From assembly GCF_000226115.1 (NCBI RefSeq), contig NC_016461.1:372001-436000 (forward strand): DNA of 64,000 nucleotides, given 5' to 3'. Made by a program: the position numbers and the translations under genes. Origin of the DNA: Thermothielavioides terrestris NRRL 8126. Lineage: Eukaryota > Ascomycota > Sordariomycetes > Sordariales > Chaetomiaceae. Of the stretch, positions 44,738-56,448 are shown in pieces. The notes below the pieces were generated by a model, which worked only from the letters and a program-made list of their open reading frames with translations, was not told the origin of the DNA and did no database searches. Every line of letters begins with the position of its first letter. Within the stretch, counting starts at the first letter, position 1.

Positions 44738-47700
44738 GGTAATCGCAATTATCAACAGTGCAGCAGCAGGACTCTCGTCTCGTCAAGGATGTCGGCGATG
44801 GCGAAAGTGTCGGTGCGGTTGCTGCGGCATTGAGGTAGGCTGTGCGATCACTGACTGCACTTGTATGCTGGTGCTGGAACAGGTGTGACGAGGTGCTTGT
44901 GAGAGGATTGACGCCGCTTATGCTACCATGGCACAATCCCCATCCTCTTCGACGTAAAATTGGAAAGGGCAATCCGAACGGCGTAAGGTCCTGGGGCCGT
45001 TCTGATGCGTGGATCGCTGGCTGGTCGCTTGGTATCCGGGTGGATGAGTCGGTCGAGAGCGGAAGCAAACGTAATCTCGGGTCGCCCAGGTCGGGGCCTC
45101 GCTCAGCCCTGCTGCTGTTCCGGCCGCATGCGTCAGAACGGTGCCGAAATATTTTCGGAAGCCAATCGAAGGCGAACCAACGCGCCTGAATCGCGACACA
45201 GGGCTGCTTGCCAAGATGCCGCCAAGCGTGCCAGGCGACTTGGCAAGCGCACTCGAGAGAAAACGGCAAGCTCTGGAGGAACAGAGGATGCGGGGAGGGA
45301 GCTGGGCGAAGAACTGTGACAAGCTTTTTTGTTCCAGACGGCTGGAAATTCAGGCAGCACTGCGTATGCGGTCGCCCGGAAGATTGTGTGAGACACGAGG
45401 AAAGCCGAGAGGGCCCTTCCTTCCCTTTTGGCATCTTCATGAATCATGAGGCATCTCCTGAGGGTCGGCGGGAAGGACCAACCGAGACCTGGCGAGCGCC
45501 GGCAACAACGAGCAAACGACTTGGCGTGTCGATCACTGCTTTCCATGCTTCCAGGTGCTTATCATGGTGGAGGGACAGATGGGGGCCGACACCATGCATG
45601 TGCCTAGACCCGGGCAACCATGCGAGCTTGTTCATTAGCAAACCTCATGGAAGAGCGACTAATGACGGCGTCCGGCGAAGTGGTCAACGCTGGTTGCCCA
45701 ACCTCACGTTGGCGTTGGCGGGCAGCCATGCATGTCCGTCCTTACGCAGTTGACCGTTATCGAAGCGAAAGGAGATTGGCACCATCTCAGATCTTCCCGC
45801 CACCGGCGGACCACGATTGGTTACGCCAACAGTCGGGAACCCGCAGCCGCCCCGTCCCATGTCTCTCGTGGTTAAATCATGATTGGTATCTGTGAAATCG
45901 ACCAATGTCCTTTAAAAAAACCGGCATGGGACAGAACACCGTCTCAGACCGCCGGTTCCAGGTCCGACGCCAGCGTCAGCGAGTGGGCCAGCCAACGCAC
46001 ATCCCCAGGTTACGTCGCTGAGCACCTTTGGACCTTTGGACCTTAGCCCCGACAAAGGATTACCTTATTGGGGTTCTTCCGACCGAATGGGGGCAACGAC
46101 CGAGTACTGTGGCTGCAGGTCCACATAGAAATTCAGTGGGTCGTTTTTGATGTTGCTAATCCGTACACTCGCAGCATACATTGACGGCCCAGCACCACCG
46201 TGGTATTTAGAAGCATCACTTCCTTCGAACTTTCTATACGGCTGGTCACCTCGCCAAACGAGGACAAAGGAGCAACTCAAGCGGCCACTTCTGCTGTTGG
46301 TATTTCCTGATCAACCCGGAACCATGACTTCAAAGTTGTCGGGTTCAGCGAGAAGAGCTCTGTTGACCAATCAAAAAGGGATGTACGGATTACGTATCTC
46401 TCCAACAACCTCGTGTACCAGTAGATCCGAGCGGAAGCCGAACCACTTCAGGCAAGCGGGACAACAAGATGCCACCCATACGGTCTTGCAAACGCAGGAA
46501 GACAAGGAACAATTTGCGAAACCCGAACGGGCATCTCTCGACGGCGCCGACGCTGTCACCGCCAGGCATTGAGGTGCTAGACCGTTGCAGCGACCTGAAA
46601 CTAGTGGCACCGTATGCCTGATCGCATCTCCCCCAGAGATGTCCGGTTAAGTGGGCCGATAGCAGGCTCTCGACACGGCCAATGATGTGTGTGGATGCTG
46701 AGCCCCTGTCCGTCCGAAGCACGATCAAGCATGAGGATGTGCCCAGACTTTGCCGCGATTGTCTTCTCGAAAGAGTCGGGTGCTATTCCGAGAGGCCAAC
46801 TAAACGCGTGCAATCGCTGTGGTCTCCCAAGGGTGTTCGGGATGTGGTCTCCTCAGGGTGCTTGCGAGGCTCCCTTTCGTTGTTTGTAATCAGGCAGCTC
46901 ACGCTTGACGAAAAGTGGTGAGTGTTTGCCGGGAGACTAGGTAGGTAGGTAAGCAATGTTGCAAGCGGCGGAGTCGGCTTGCAAACTTGAGCTGATGGTA
47001 TTTGTATGAGAGAACCTCGACGGACAGGCCAAGCCCAGCTCGGGAGCTTGCCAGAGGTGCGTTGCTCACTGGTACATATTTTCTCGCTCCCTCCCGTTTT
47101 CTTTTGCCCTGAACCACGCAGTCTCAATCTTCCTATAGATACTACCACATTCAACATACTTTCCTCCTTATTAGGCTCCTAAACTCAGACCCTCACCACC
47201 CGCCTCTCCACCACCACACTGGTCCCACCACCATATCTCACCACCACGCAATCCACCACGGTTATCCTGTGCCTGCATCCCACAGGTTATGCGCCCGGCT
47301 TCCTAAGCGCATTTTTCAACCTATTTTTCATCCATTACCAAGGCTCACCCCTGCCTCCTGCACTCTGCCCTGATCTCCGGGCCTTCCGCCGAGCTGGCCG
47401 GGAGCGGCATCTGCGGCGCGACCCCGGGTCTCGACTAACCAGCGATTCCCGATGAGCGGCCTGCCTCCTGCAAGGCTGTATATGAAACTGTGGCGCACCT
47501 GCCGTCACCACCCGCCTACCTGCGGCACGGCCGGGCGGAGAGGAGCGCCACGCAGCCCTGTCTGGCCGGCAGCAAGGCGTGGCATTGGCAGTCCTACTGC
47601 TGGGCCTGCCGGGTTAAGAAACGGGCCTACCCCGCGGTGATGGGCTCCGAGATCGATTGGACCGCCGCAACCACCCAGGCGTCCCAGATGCTGCAACCAG

Positions 47701-48039
47701 GTATGGCTGGACGATCCAAATGCTACACTTGTTACTAAATGTCTCACAGGGCTCGAGACCTCGCGGCACTCCTCTTTCCGGCAGGACAGTGGGAATAGTC
47801 GCCCTCAACTCCTCAGCCTCCAGGACAATGGCCGGCTCGCAGATTGACAGCTCGTTTAACCTTCCGTCCATGTTCTCCGGCACAGGAACCGGCCCCTTGT
47901 CCGAGGCACTTGCAGAATTGACCCTGCCCCAGCCCGTTGCTATCCACCCAGGCGACATTGGGGACACAGCAGCCACCTAGATCGGGAAGCAGCTCGAAGT
48001 TGCTTCGACACCACGATCATTGCGACGCTGCCTTACTAC
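44738..48039. other. gene desert
   Basis: These 3.3 kb contain no gene I can support. From about 47450 to 47980 a plus-strand stretch reads some protein-like segments (SKAWHWQSYCWACRVKKR; SSFNLPSMFSGTGTGPLSEA) without a family or coherent splicing; it may be a decayed gene. Confidence 0.45.
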
Positions 48040-48240
48040 CTGACGACCGCGAGCACCGAAACCCACGAGACGGGGCCGAGCAATGCAAACAGCACCCTCT
48101 CGGAACGCCAGCTTGATCTTCTTCTTCTTCAAGTTGGCCTCAATGGCCTTCTCGCCGAGCTCTAGTTGATCAACTGCTCCTGCAGGCGGCGCTGGTACTT
48201 TTTCTTGGCCGCCCCAGCCGCGGCCTTCTCCTCGATGCGC
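48040..48240 (-). pseudogene. frameshifted helical relic
   Basis: Two overlapping minus-strand frames give consecutive pieces of one charged helical protein: RIEEKAAAGAAKKKYQRR, ending at a stop near 48165, and in the next frame QLELGEKAIEANLKKKKIK followed by LAFREGAVCIA. A one-base indel would join them. No family is recognised and no intact gene surrounds it. Confidence 0.35.
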
Positions 48241-48332
48241 AACCAGCCTCCTTCCAGGCTGCATATAGAACCACGGCGTATATTTCGTCGCCCCCCATCG
48301 ACCCTCACGCATCAGCCTTGACCCTTTCAAGC

Positions 48333-48380
48333 TTCGCTTCACCACTTACTGTGGCGCGGCACAGTCAAGGGTCTTGTAAA
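48333..48380 (+). repeat. dispersed 48-bp repeat, copy 1
   Basis: Matches the reverse complement of 54682-54729 at 44 of 48 positions; three of the four differences are C/T transitions. It begins TTCGCTTCACC and contains CACAGTCAAGGG. Outside these limits similarity ends abruptly. Confidence 0.7.
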
Positions 48381-48631
48381 GAAGTCGATACTGGAAGGAT
48401 CCAAAAGGCCTACCAGGGAAATAACCGAGATTGCGCAGATTCTGCCTTGCGGCGAAGGGGCACTCGCCCTGCAAACGAGCGCATGGTGCCATGGTGCCGC
48501 CTTTTCTCAAATTTGAAAGAATGCTCAGACACCTCTGAGTTCCCGCATCTGCAGCTTCGAGTCTCTGCTCAGCGCCCGCCGGAGGGCTCCAAATCGAGCC
48601 CAAAATCAGCCATCACATATCACCCCCCGTC

Positions 48632-49510
48632 ATGCGGTATCACCTCTTGGCGGTCGCGGCCATGGCCGCCACCGGCTGGGCGCAAACAGCACCACCCAAC
48701 ATCACGACGCGCCCGTTCGAAGTCGACGTCGTTTTCCCGGGCAACGAGGTGTACAAGCAAACCGAGATCCTGCCCATCGTTCTGGCTGTGCAGAACCTGA
48801 CAGAATGGACCGTTGGCAACTTGAGCATGGTGTGGGCGTGGGACATTATTTCCTACTACGGCGTGTACCCAGCCACACCAGGAGGCCTTCTCGCCTCTGG
48901 GCAATTCCAAGTCCCCAGCGACGCGTCATCGTCCACGGGCCCGACATACCTCGTCGCCATCACCAACGCTAGCCAGTGGCACCCAATCCACAACCCTAAT
49001 CACTATGGCGAGACGTACTTGCTGCAGTGGCACGCGACCTGGTACACGTCCAGCGACAGCTGCGACACAGCGGCGAACTACCGCGCGCTCGGCGTGTTCA
49101 GCGACGCGGTGCAGTTCGACGTGCAGACGGCGGAGGAGCTGGACCTGCTGCAGCGCGCGAACGAGACGAACCCGGCCGTCGACGCCGTCATCCCGCAGGC
49201 GCCCGCGTGCCCGCGGTTCGACAAGGCCGCGCGGATCACCTACAACGCGGCGACCACCGCGTGCCAGCTCGCCCTGCAGACCGTCAGCGCTGCGCCAGGC
49301 GACCCCTGCGCCGCCAAGCTCGACGCGGCCGCTGCGAGCAGCATCTCGAGCCGCGTGGCGAGCCTGTCGTCGAGTCTGGTCGCGACGCGGACGACGGCGA
49401 CGCCCACGGCCGTCAGGACGTCGACGAGCAGCGCCGGCGCGGGAGCGGCCCGCCCCCTGCAGACTGCGTTTGCGGCGGCGTGCGTCCTGTGCGGCGTCGC
49501 CTTTTCTTAG
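48632..49510 (+). CDS. DUF7136-type GPI-anchored surface protein
   Basis: Single exon, 292 residues. The signal peptide covers about residues 1-17 (MRYHLLAVAAMAATGWA). The ectodomain begins TRPFEVDVVFPGNEVY and contains ILPIVLAVQNL, WHPIHNPNHYGETYLLQW and a few cysteines; this pattern is that of DUF7136, a fungal secreted family of unknown function. Residues ~225-275 are Ser/Ala/Thr-rich, and the C-terminus is a hydrophobic segment preceded by small residues (SSAGAGAARPLQ), as expected for a GPI-attachment signal. It is probably an outer-membrane or cell-wall protein. Confidence 0.82.
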   Translation: MRYHLLAVAAMAATGWAQTAPPNITTRPFEVDVVFPGNEVYKQTEILPIVLAVQNLTEWTVGNLSMVWAWDIISYYGVYPATPGGLLASGQFQVPSDASSSTGPTYLVAITNASQWHPIHNPNHYGETYLLQWHATWYTSSDSCDTAANYRALGVFSDAVQFDVQTAEELDLLQRANETNPAVDAVIPQAPACPRFDKAARITYNAATTACQLALQTVSAAPGDPCAAKLDAAAASSISSRVASLSSSLVATRTTATPTAVRTSTSSAGAGAARPLQTAFAAACVLCGVAFS

Positions 49511-49949
49511 GCGTTAAAGTGTAAATTTATGTGCGCTACGTCCTCTGCAGATCCTGCGACACCAAATCGTCTTCAAGCTAATTGCTCCACAGGTTAGAGG
49601 ATTGCATATCATGCATACTGCGGACAGGGCCGGCATGTGGAATCGTGGATAGAAGGGGTGTCCTGGGTGAACTGGGCGTCAAATGCCCCACTAATTGCTC
49701 GATGGTTAGCAGGTGAATCAGGATGATTCATAGCGGCTAGTGCATGGACGGTGGGGTACCTCGCGAACTCCATAGACATCACCACCAAGGGAGCCAGCAC
49801 TACTCGGGTATATATTTGTTGAACAACAATTGGCATTTGGCTTCTTTCACGGCCAAGAGCAAGCAGACTGGCTGCATTTGATGCTTATCACAGTCCCGGA
49901 CACTCCAAACCGTCTCGCCACATCGGCCATCACCAGCAGTGCCAGCATC
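49511..49949. other. intergenic region
   Basis: Short region between two plus-strand genes. A TATATTT element near 49808 lies about 140 bp upstream of the GST start and could serve as its TATA box. Confidence 0.4.
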
Positions 49950-51009
49950 ATGGACGCCTCTTCCAACGCGAACACTCCTAACCCCACCATCACGTTCTAC
50001 GACATCATCCTCGACCCGGCAGCCTACCCGATGTCGCCCAACCCGTGGAAGACGCGGTATGCAAAACACATCCACCCCGCCCCGGAATGCTATTTGATAC
50101 CTCCGCTGACACCACCCCCTCAGCTACGCGCTCAACTTCGCCGGCGTGCCCTACCGCACCACCTGGGTGCCCCTCAACGCCATCGCCGCGACGCGCAGCG
50201 CCCTCGGCCTCCCCGCCATCCGCAAGCACGCCGACGGCAGCGACTTCCCCACGCTGCCCATCATCCGCGACCCGCTCGGCAAACCCCCAGCGAAAACGGA
50301 CAAAGGCGAAGCAGCAGCAGCACCAGGAGAAGAAGAAGAAGCAGTAATCGGCGACTCCTTCGACATCGCACTACACCTCCAACGCACCCACCTCTCCCCA
50401 AACCAACAACACACAACAAAAAACCAACTCTTCCCCTCCCTCTCCAGCACCAACCACACCCCCTCCGGCGCGGCCGCGGACGCGGACGCGGGTAGTGTGG
50501 CCCTGCACCGCGCATTCAACGCGCTCGTCGACGAGCTCTTCACGCGCTACGGCGCCCCGCTCGCCGGCACGTACATGCCGTTCGACCCGCGCACGGCCGC
50601 CGCCGACAAGGCGGCCATGCTGGTGCGCTTTCCCGGCGGCGCGGCGGCGCGGTGGGAGGACCTGGAGATCCCGCCTGGCTCGGAGGCGCGGCGGGGGATG
50701 CTGCGCGAGTTTGAGGATGCTTTGGAGCAGAAGTTGGGGTCGTGTTTTGGGGCTGGGGCCGGGGCGGGGCGTGGTTGTGGGGATGGGGAGGAAAGGAGGG
50801 CGGCCGGCCCGTTTATGGGTGGGCGAGGGAGCCCGATGTATGCCGACTTCATCGTGGGCGGGTGGCTGCAGTTCATGAGGGGGTGTTTGCCCGAGTGGGA
50901 GGAGATGAGGGATAAGTGGTCCGGAGGCAAATGGGGGAGGTTGTTTGATGCGCTGGAGGAGTGGGCGCAGGTGGATGGTCGGGACGGGGTGGTTCCGGCG
51001 AGGAGGTGA
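49950..51009 (+). CDS. glutathione S-transferase, UstS-like
   Basis: Two exons, 49950-50056 and 50124-51009, give 330 residues; donor GTATGC, acceptor CTCAG. The N-terminal thioredoxin-fold domain reads ITFYDIILDP, PWKTRYALNFAGVPYRTTWV and, after an insertion, IGDSFDIALHLQRT; this arrangement matches fungal GSTs related to UstS. The C-terminal helical domain includes FNALVDELFTRYG and MYADFIVGGWLQFMRGC. A Gly/Ala/Lys/Glu-rich insert at about residues 80-105 and a Gln/Asn/Thr-rich insert at ~125-150 are unusual and differ in base composition from the rest, so an unspliced intron or expansion there cannot be excluded. The likely role is glutathione conjugation or a C-S bond step in secondary metabolism, with substrate unknown. 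Confidence 0.8.
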
Positions 51010-51558
51010 AGGGCATTATATCGCAGTCAGAGGGTGGTCTGTTGTTTTTCCGAACTCGTTCAGTCTTCGGAATAGGTCATCATGGATGCGCCGTTTGGGA
51101 CTGGGAAAGACCGGCTAGTTGGGAGGTGGTCTTGCATATGAAGGGCGACCATTGGTGTCTGAAGCGTGGGTTGCAGGGTGTGTCTCGCTGATTCGGCATT
51201 TTGTCGACTGCTGGGATCAAAATCTCGACTCTTCAGTTGGTGGAAGGCAGCCGCCAAGACCTTCATGCGGGCACAGAGATCGTTGAGATCGTTCATGGCG
51301 TGCGTTCAAAATGAAGGGCCCAACGGCAAGGATCTCCCTTGTCAAGCTGTTTGAGTCCAACAGCACCGTGAGTTAGGCGGGCCCGCTTGATGGCTGCGTT
51401 GACTCACCGCCTTCGCGCTCAGCTCGCCGATCAAAGAATTGCGTTCGCTTCTGCGGGGTCGCCCTTTTTCATCATCCACTCAGAAGCCAACCACAATCCA
51501 TAGTGGCCAGCGCTTTCCGCTGTGTGCTTCTTCCACTGCCGACTCCCAAAGAGCAGCC
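51010..51558. other. intergenic region
   Basis: Nothing beyond the presumed 3' UTR of the GST gene and the promoter of the next gene. Confidence 0.45.
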
Positions 51559-54301
51559 ATGGAGTCCCGGAATGACTTCATGTTCAGACCGTTCGGGCCC
51601 GGGGGGCAGGCCTTGCCGGTCCCGGGGGATGCCCCGAGTCTGGACGACTTCGATTCCGACGATCCTCTTCGGTTCTTCAAGTACATCAACGCCGGAGCGC
51701 CGGGCCACCTGCCCATGCCGAAACTGATGGAGGCCGACGAGGTCCGTCGGCTATGCAACGAGCGGTCCAGCAGCGTCCTCGCGCACTACGACCGGCTGCA
51801 GCGCATTCTCGACCGCCACGAGTCCACGATCCAGAAGCGCTGGACGAAGAAAACGAAGCAGCAGCGGCTCCGCATCCTGCTGGACGGCTGGCCCAACATG
51901 GCCCCGATGCATCGGCCCGACTTTGACGCCTTCCGCAGGGAAACGGAGGCCCAGCGCGACGCAGGCACCAAGTTCAGGGACCGCTTCATGTGGCCCTACA
52001 TTAACCAGGAAGACCTGCTGAGACCCAAGAGCCTGCTCCTCATGCTCAAATCCAGGGGTCGGCATCACCCCTGCGAATTCGCCGCCGCCGATGGGGACGC
52101 CATGTACCTGGGGAGACTGACCAAGGCGCTCGTGCCCATTTTCCTGAATTGCTACGTCGTCACTCTGAACGGCATGACTCGCCCGGAGGAGTACGGCGCA
52201 CTTGTCGCCTGGGAGGACCATCCCGACGCGTTCGAGTGGATGCATACTCGGCGACAGTTCCTGCCCGGCGAAGCCCTCGACATCCTGGAGGCCCAGGACC
52301 GCTTGATGAAGTTCCTCGTCCACTGCTGCGAGCAGCTGCTGCACGACATACCCGCGGCGGAACTCATCGGCGATAAGTACCCAGTTCAGCCTGAGCCGCC
52401 GCTGAAGTCCGGCGTGGAACCGGACGGCCTCGACTCGCTCGCCGTCATGGCTGAAGAAGCGCCCTACCGGCCGCCGGGCCGTCTCGATTTCGGCCGCATC
52501 GAGTCCCTGCTCGCAGCGCGTTCCTCGGCAGCGGAGGACCAGTAAGTCGCGCTTACTCACCCGCGAGTCTTGCCCTCGTAGAGCTATCCGTCCGTCTAGA
52601 CTGACACTTCTTTGCAGTCTCTGGGCACTCCGAGAGGACCCCAGCTACTTCTCCAACCAGTTGCTCATTTACAAGGAGCATCGCCAGGAAATGATGAAGG
52701 ACACCAACGGAAAGCCCCATCCGATCTTGCAGCCACTTAAGATTGGGGTGTTCTGGGAGCGTGTCATCGGCAATGTCTTGCTCAGCGCCCATGTCGAGCT
52801 CGAGATCTTCGCCGAACTCCGGCGCCAGGCCGAGGAGCTGAAACGGCTCCAGCTCAAGTATGCCGGGACCCTTTCCCCGCACAAGGACCTCCCCGACGAT
52901 TACCTCTTCGGGATCTTGCGGTTCCGGTACTTCCTCAGCCAGCTGGCGAAAGAATGGTTGAACGACCTGAAGACGACGGTGGTTGCCTCGCCGCCGATGC
53001 GAAGCTTGTTTGTCCGCCTGCCCGCGGAAGACCTCAACAAAATCATCGTCACGATGAAGCCGGGCCTGAAGCAAACCGCAGCAGAGAAAGAGCTGGTGTG
53101 GCTGCTGCGAACCCTCTGGGAAGATGGGGAAGCTCTGTTCTTCGCCCGAATGCCCATGATCGCGGACGAACTCGAGCGACTGCTCCGCGCGGAGCCGCGG
53201 GTCAAAGATATGATCTCGGGCTACGTCGCCGGACGAATCGGAGACCTCTCGATCCTCTGCGAGTGTCTTCGGCAGCTGGACATCTACCAGCCCTGGGCCA
53301 ACGGATACGAGAACCATATGGTCGATCGCGAGGAGGACATCAAGGAGGAGATGGCCAGGTGGAGGGCTGGCTGGTTTGGGATCCGCAGCACCATGAAGTC
53401 GAAGCCAATGCTTGCCACCTTTGCGCTTGCCGACCCGTCCGACAAGAAGTTCCACTACCCGGCTGAAAAGCGGCGCACGAAGGAGACGGTCGAAGCCTTG
53501 CGCCAGGCTGAGGCCAACCTGGATGCCTTCTGGGAAAAGTTCGACAAGTGCCTCAAGCCCGGAGATGTGAAAAGGACCGCCCTGCGCGAGCTCCTGTCCC
53601 AGAACCGCACCCTGCAGCGAACAGCGGAATGGACCGCGCCAGCACCGACGAAGCCGTCCAAGCCGGCCGTGGTTTCCCCTGAAGACGACGTGATCTACCG
53701 GCCGCTGTCCACTCTCTACTTCGAGCTCGGCGCCTCATCCTCCACCACAAAGCTGGACCCGATCGCGCAACCGAAAACCAAAGTCAAAACCCGCGGCACG
53801 CCATCACAGCAGCAACAACCACAACAGCAACAGCAACAACAACAACAACAACAACTAGCCGACGCAGTCGCCGCCCTCGACCTGGACACCCCGCAACCAC
53901 CCGCCCCCATCCCCGTCGACGCGCGCGCCCTCAAGGTCTTCCGCACCCTCTTCTTCCACCCGGCCGTCACCTCGACCCCGGGCGAGGTCGCCTGGCCCGA
54001 CTTCCTGCACGCCATGGCCGCCGCCGGCTTCCGCGCCGAGAAGTTGTACGGCTCCGTCTGGCACCTGCAGCCTGTCGCTCCCGTGCAGCCTGAGGGGGGT
54101 GATAGCGGTGATAGCAGCAGCAGCAGTGGTGGTGGCGGTGGTGGTGTTGGTGGTGGTGGTGTTACGCCGTTGCGCAGCATCCAGTTCCACGAGCCGCACC
54201 CGGCCGCCAAGATCCCGTTCCACGTGGCCCGCCGGATGGGGAGGCGGCTTGCCAGGGCGTATGGCTGGTTTGGGGGGTTGTTTGTGCTGAAGGAGAAGTA
54301 G
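51559..54301 (+). CDS. conserved fungal protein with HicA-like C-terminal module
   Basis: Two exons, 51559-52541 and 52618-54301, encode 888 residues; donor GTAAGT, branch CTGAC, acceptor TGCAG. Residues 1-~700 form a large helical protein (SVLAHYDRLQRILDRHESTI; GVFWERVIGNVLLSAHVELE) of a kind widespread in ascomycetes but without known function. A Gln-rich run follows (about 722-740). The last ~110 residues (ALKVFRTLFFH, VAWPDFLHAMAAAGF, GSVWHLQP, IQFHEPHPAAKIP, GRRLARAYGW) resemble the HicA-type small alpha/beta fold with its conserved His, interrupted by a Ser/Gly run of triplet repeats. HicA proteins in bacteria are RNA-cleaving toxins; whether this module binds or cuts RNA is untested. 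No signal peptide. Confidence 0.82.
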
Positions 54302-54681
54302 TGGGTGAATATGGGGGGGAGGCGGTGTGGGGGAGGAGGTCGGAGGTGAGACGCAAGAGACATGGCATGGGGGTGCGGGCAAGGGTCAGGTAGAGGGGGT
54401 TACTGGATATGGCTGGCTCGTTGTGTTGGTCCACTGTGCCTTTTACCTGAATCACGATAGGACACGGCATGGGGAGACAACCACGGTTATCAGTGCATAC
54501 TTGTATTTCTCGGTCTCTCAACTGCTCACCACATACAAGATCTCGGTTGACATTCTGGGCAGGGAGATTGCGGGCTACAGACACGTTCCTCTCAAACCGG
54601 GGATGGTCGCGCCGGGGCTGCCTGTGGAAATGGTCGGAATAACCTATCTGCACCGACAACTGGACAACAACAGGACCACTT

Positions 54682-54729
54682 TTTGCGAGACCCTTGACTG
54701 TGCCACGCCCCAGTAAGTGGTGAAGCGAA
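54682..54729 (-). repeat. dispersed 48-bp repeat, copy 2 (inverted)
   Basis: Reverse-complement partner of 48333-48380 (44 of 48 identical). Read on the plus strand it includes CCCCAGTAAGTGG, which looks like an exon end with a GTAAGT donor. Confidence 0.7.
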
Positions 54730-55154
54730 GGGAAAGCTAGACGCGAGCTGGGGAATATCGCACCGCCAAGACACGGCACAGCTATGGCATCCAATCACTC
54801 CTCAGATAACTCGGGAGGATTTGTCTAGTAAACTGGTGTGTTTATTGAACCGAAGCCTCCTTCCTTACAGGTGAAGACGAATCCAGTGACTGTCGGCAGC
54901 ATCGGAAGCAAAGCAATGGTCGTAGAGCAGAATAAAGTAAGACAGACACCTTCAGTCCGGCATAGTCGTTACCCACCTTACGCCTCGAATCGAGCATCAA
55001 CACCGATCATCAAGGTGCCCGTGGCGAGGGAACAAGACCTGTGTCCCCACATCCTTCCCCATGTGTCTGTGGGACGCCACTGGGCCTTGGCCATGATCTC
55101 GAATGTGACGCGATTTATCAGCGGCTCGCACCTGCATGTCGCTATGTCCGATGG

Positions 55155-55203
55155 TAAGTCCGAGTCCGCAGTCCGAGTCCGCAGTCCGATTCCGAGTCCG
55201 CAG
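55155..55203. repeat. short tandem repeat, GAGTCCGCAGTCC-like
   Basis: About three and a half imperfect copies of a 12-13 bp unit (CCGAGTCCGCAGT) occur in tandem upstream of the broken SDR gene. Confidence 0.65.
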
Positions 55204-55301
55204 GCCCTATATCGGCTTCTCCCCAACAATCTATATATCTCCAAGTGAGTTCTAGACAAAAATCTCGAGTCTACCGTCTTCCCCGTCAGCCACCGTCAAC
55301 A

Positions 55302-56022
55302 ATGCCTCCCATTCGAAACAAGTCGGTCCTAGTCATCGGCGGCTCCTCTGGTATCGGCTACGCCGTCGCAGACGGAGCTCTTGCCGAGGGCGCCAGGGTG
55401 CGCATCGCATCGTCCAATGCCTCGCGCGTGCAGCAGAGCGTCGCAGCCCTGAAGCAGAAGCACCCCGAGGGCGACGTTGCGGGGTACGTGTGTGACCTGA
55501 CGAGCCCAGACCTCGAGCAGAAGCTCGACGAGCTGCTCGCGGCCGTCCAGCCGCTTGATCACGTCGTCATCACCGCGGCGGACAAGCTGCCCATCAAGCC
55601 GCTGGCCGAGATCAGCCTCGACGCGATCTACAAGGCCAGCCGCGCCGCTGCTGCTCGCCAAGCTCCTCCCGCGCTACATCACGCCAGGCTACCAGTCCTC
55701 CCTCACGCTGACGACCGGCGCCGCCAGCGACAAGCCGCTCCCGAACTGGTCGCTGATCGGCGGCTTCCTGACCGGGCTGCAGGGTCTCACGCGCAACCTG
55801 GCGCTCGATCTGAAGCCGCTCCGCGTGAATGTAGTCAGCCCCGGCCCGGTTGCCACCCCGTACCTCGGCCCCCCTAGCGTGGCCGACCAGTTCAAGGAGC
55901 ACACGACGCTCGGCAAGATTGGGACGCCTGAAGAGGTGGCGGAGGCGTATCTCTACCTGATGAAGGACACGAATGTCACGGGAAGCATGATCAGCACGAA
56001 CAGCGGCGCGCTCTTGGTGTAG
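55302..56022 (+). pseudogene. short-chain dehydrogenase with frameshift
   Basis: From the ATG at 55302 one frame reads a typical SDR: SVLVIGGSSGIGYAVADGAL, VCDLTSPDLEQKLDELL, DHVVITAADKLPIKPLAEI. At about 55630-55645 the homology moves to the next frame, which continues with APLLLAKLLPRYI, SSLTLTTGAASDKPLPNWS, LTRNLALDLKPLRVNVVSPG and a normal C-terminus ending at 56022. Related SDRs have several more residues (a GHVRFV-like segment) at this junction, so a small deletion with a net frame change is likely. No GT-AG intron can bridge it without removing conserved sequence. Either the gene is dead or there is an assembly error. The YxxxK is also not obvious here (NWS in its place), as in the atypical members of this subfamily. 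A TATA-like box precedes the gene. Confidence 0.75.
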
Positions 56023-56448
56023 CTTTCATGTCGTGTATGTAGGAGGGGAATGGAGAGCGGCTAGGGATGCGCGCTATATCCTGTGTCTTCGTACTCAAAC
56101 ACCGCGAGTTTTACAGCCACTGCAAGCCTTGATACAGATATGTCTTTGCGTGGCTCTCTCGAGTGACCGCGGAGCTGAGTGGACCCCGTTTCGTTGGGCC
56201 ATCCAAGAGAAACCCTGCGATCAAGGCTTCAGCCGTCACAAAACGTTGGCATTTTGCGGGATCAAGGAGACGGGAACCTTGGACTGCGATCATGCTGAAG
56301 ATCATTCAAGGACAAACACCAGATGTAGACTCGATTCGCCTATATACCCGCCCAACTCCCACAACATGAGACTAGTTCACTCCATGCTCCGGTAACTATC
56401 CTTTCCTCTAACTAGATCATCCCACCCTTCTATCCAAAGATAGCCGTT
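56023..56448. other. intergenic region between convergent genes
   Basis: Gap between the broken SDR and the 3' end of the subtilisin-domain gene. Nothing recognised. Confidence 0.5.

Larger units (their letters stand above)
54302..55301. other. intergenic region with repeats
   Basis: Contains copy 2 of the 48-bp dispersed repeat (54682-54729) and a short tandem tract at 55155-55203. No gene is supported; a plus-strand frame ending at 54716 and reading LDNNRTTFCETLDCATPQ may be a fossil exon. A TATATAT lies about 70 bp before the ATG at 55302. Confidence 0.45.

Noticed and set aside
53808..53860. CAG/CAA triplet run considered as a microsatellite between genes
   Set aside because: It is in frame inside the HicA-like protein gene and encodes a Gln run.
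48333..54729. Calling the 6.4-kb block between the 48-bp inverted repeats a transposon
   Set aside because: No flanking target duplication was found and the enclosed genes are ordinary cellular genes.
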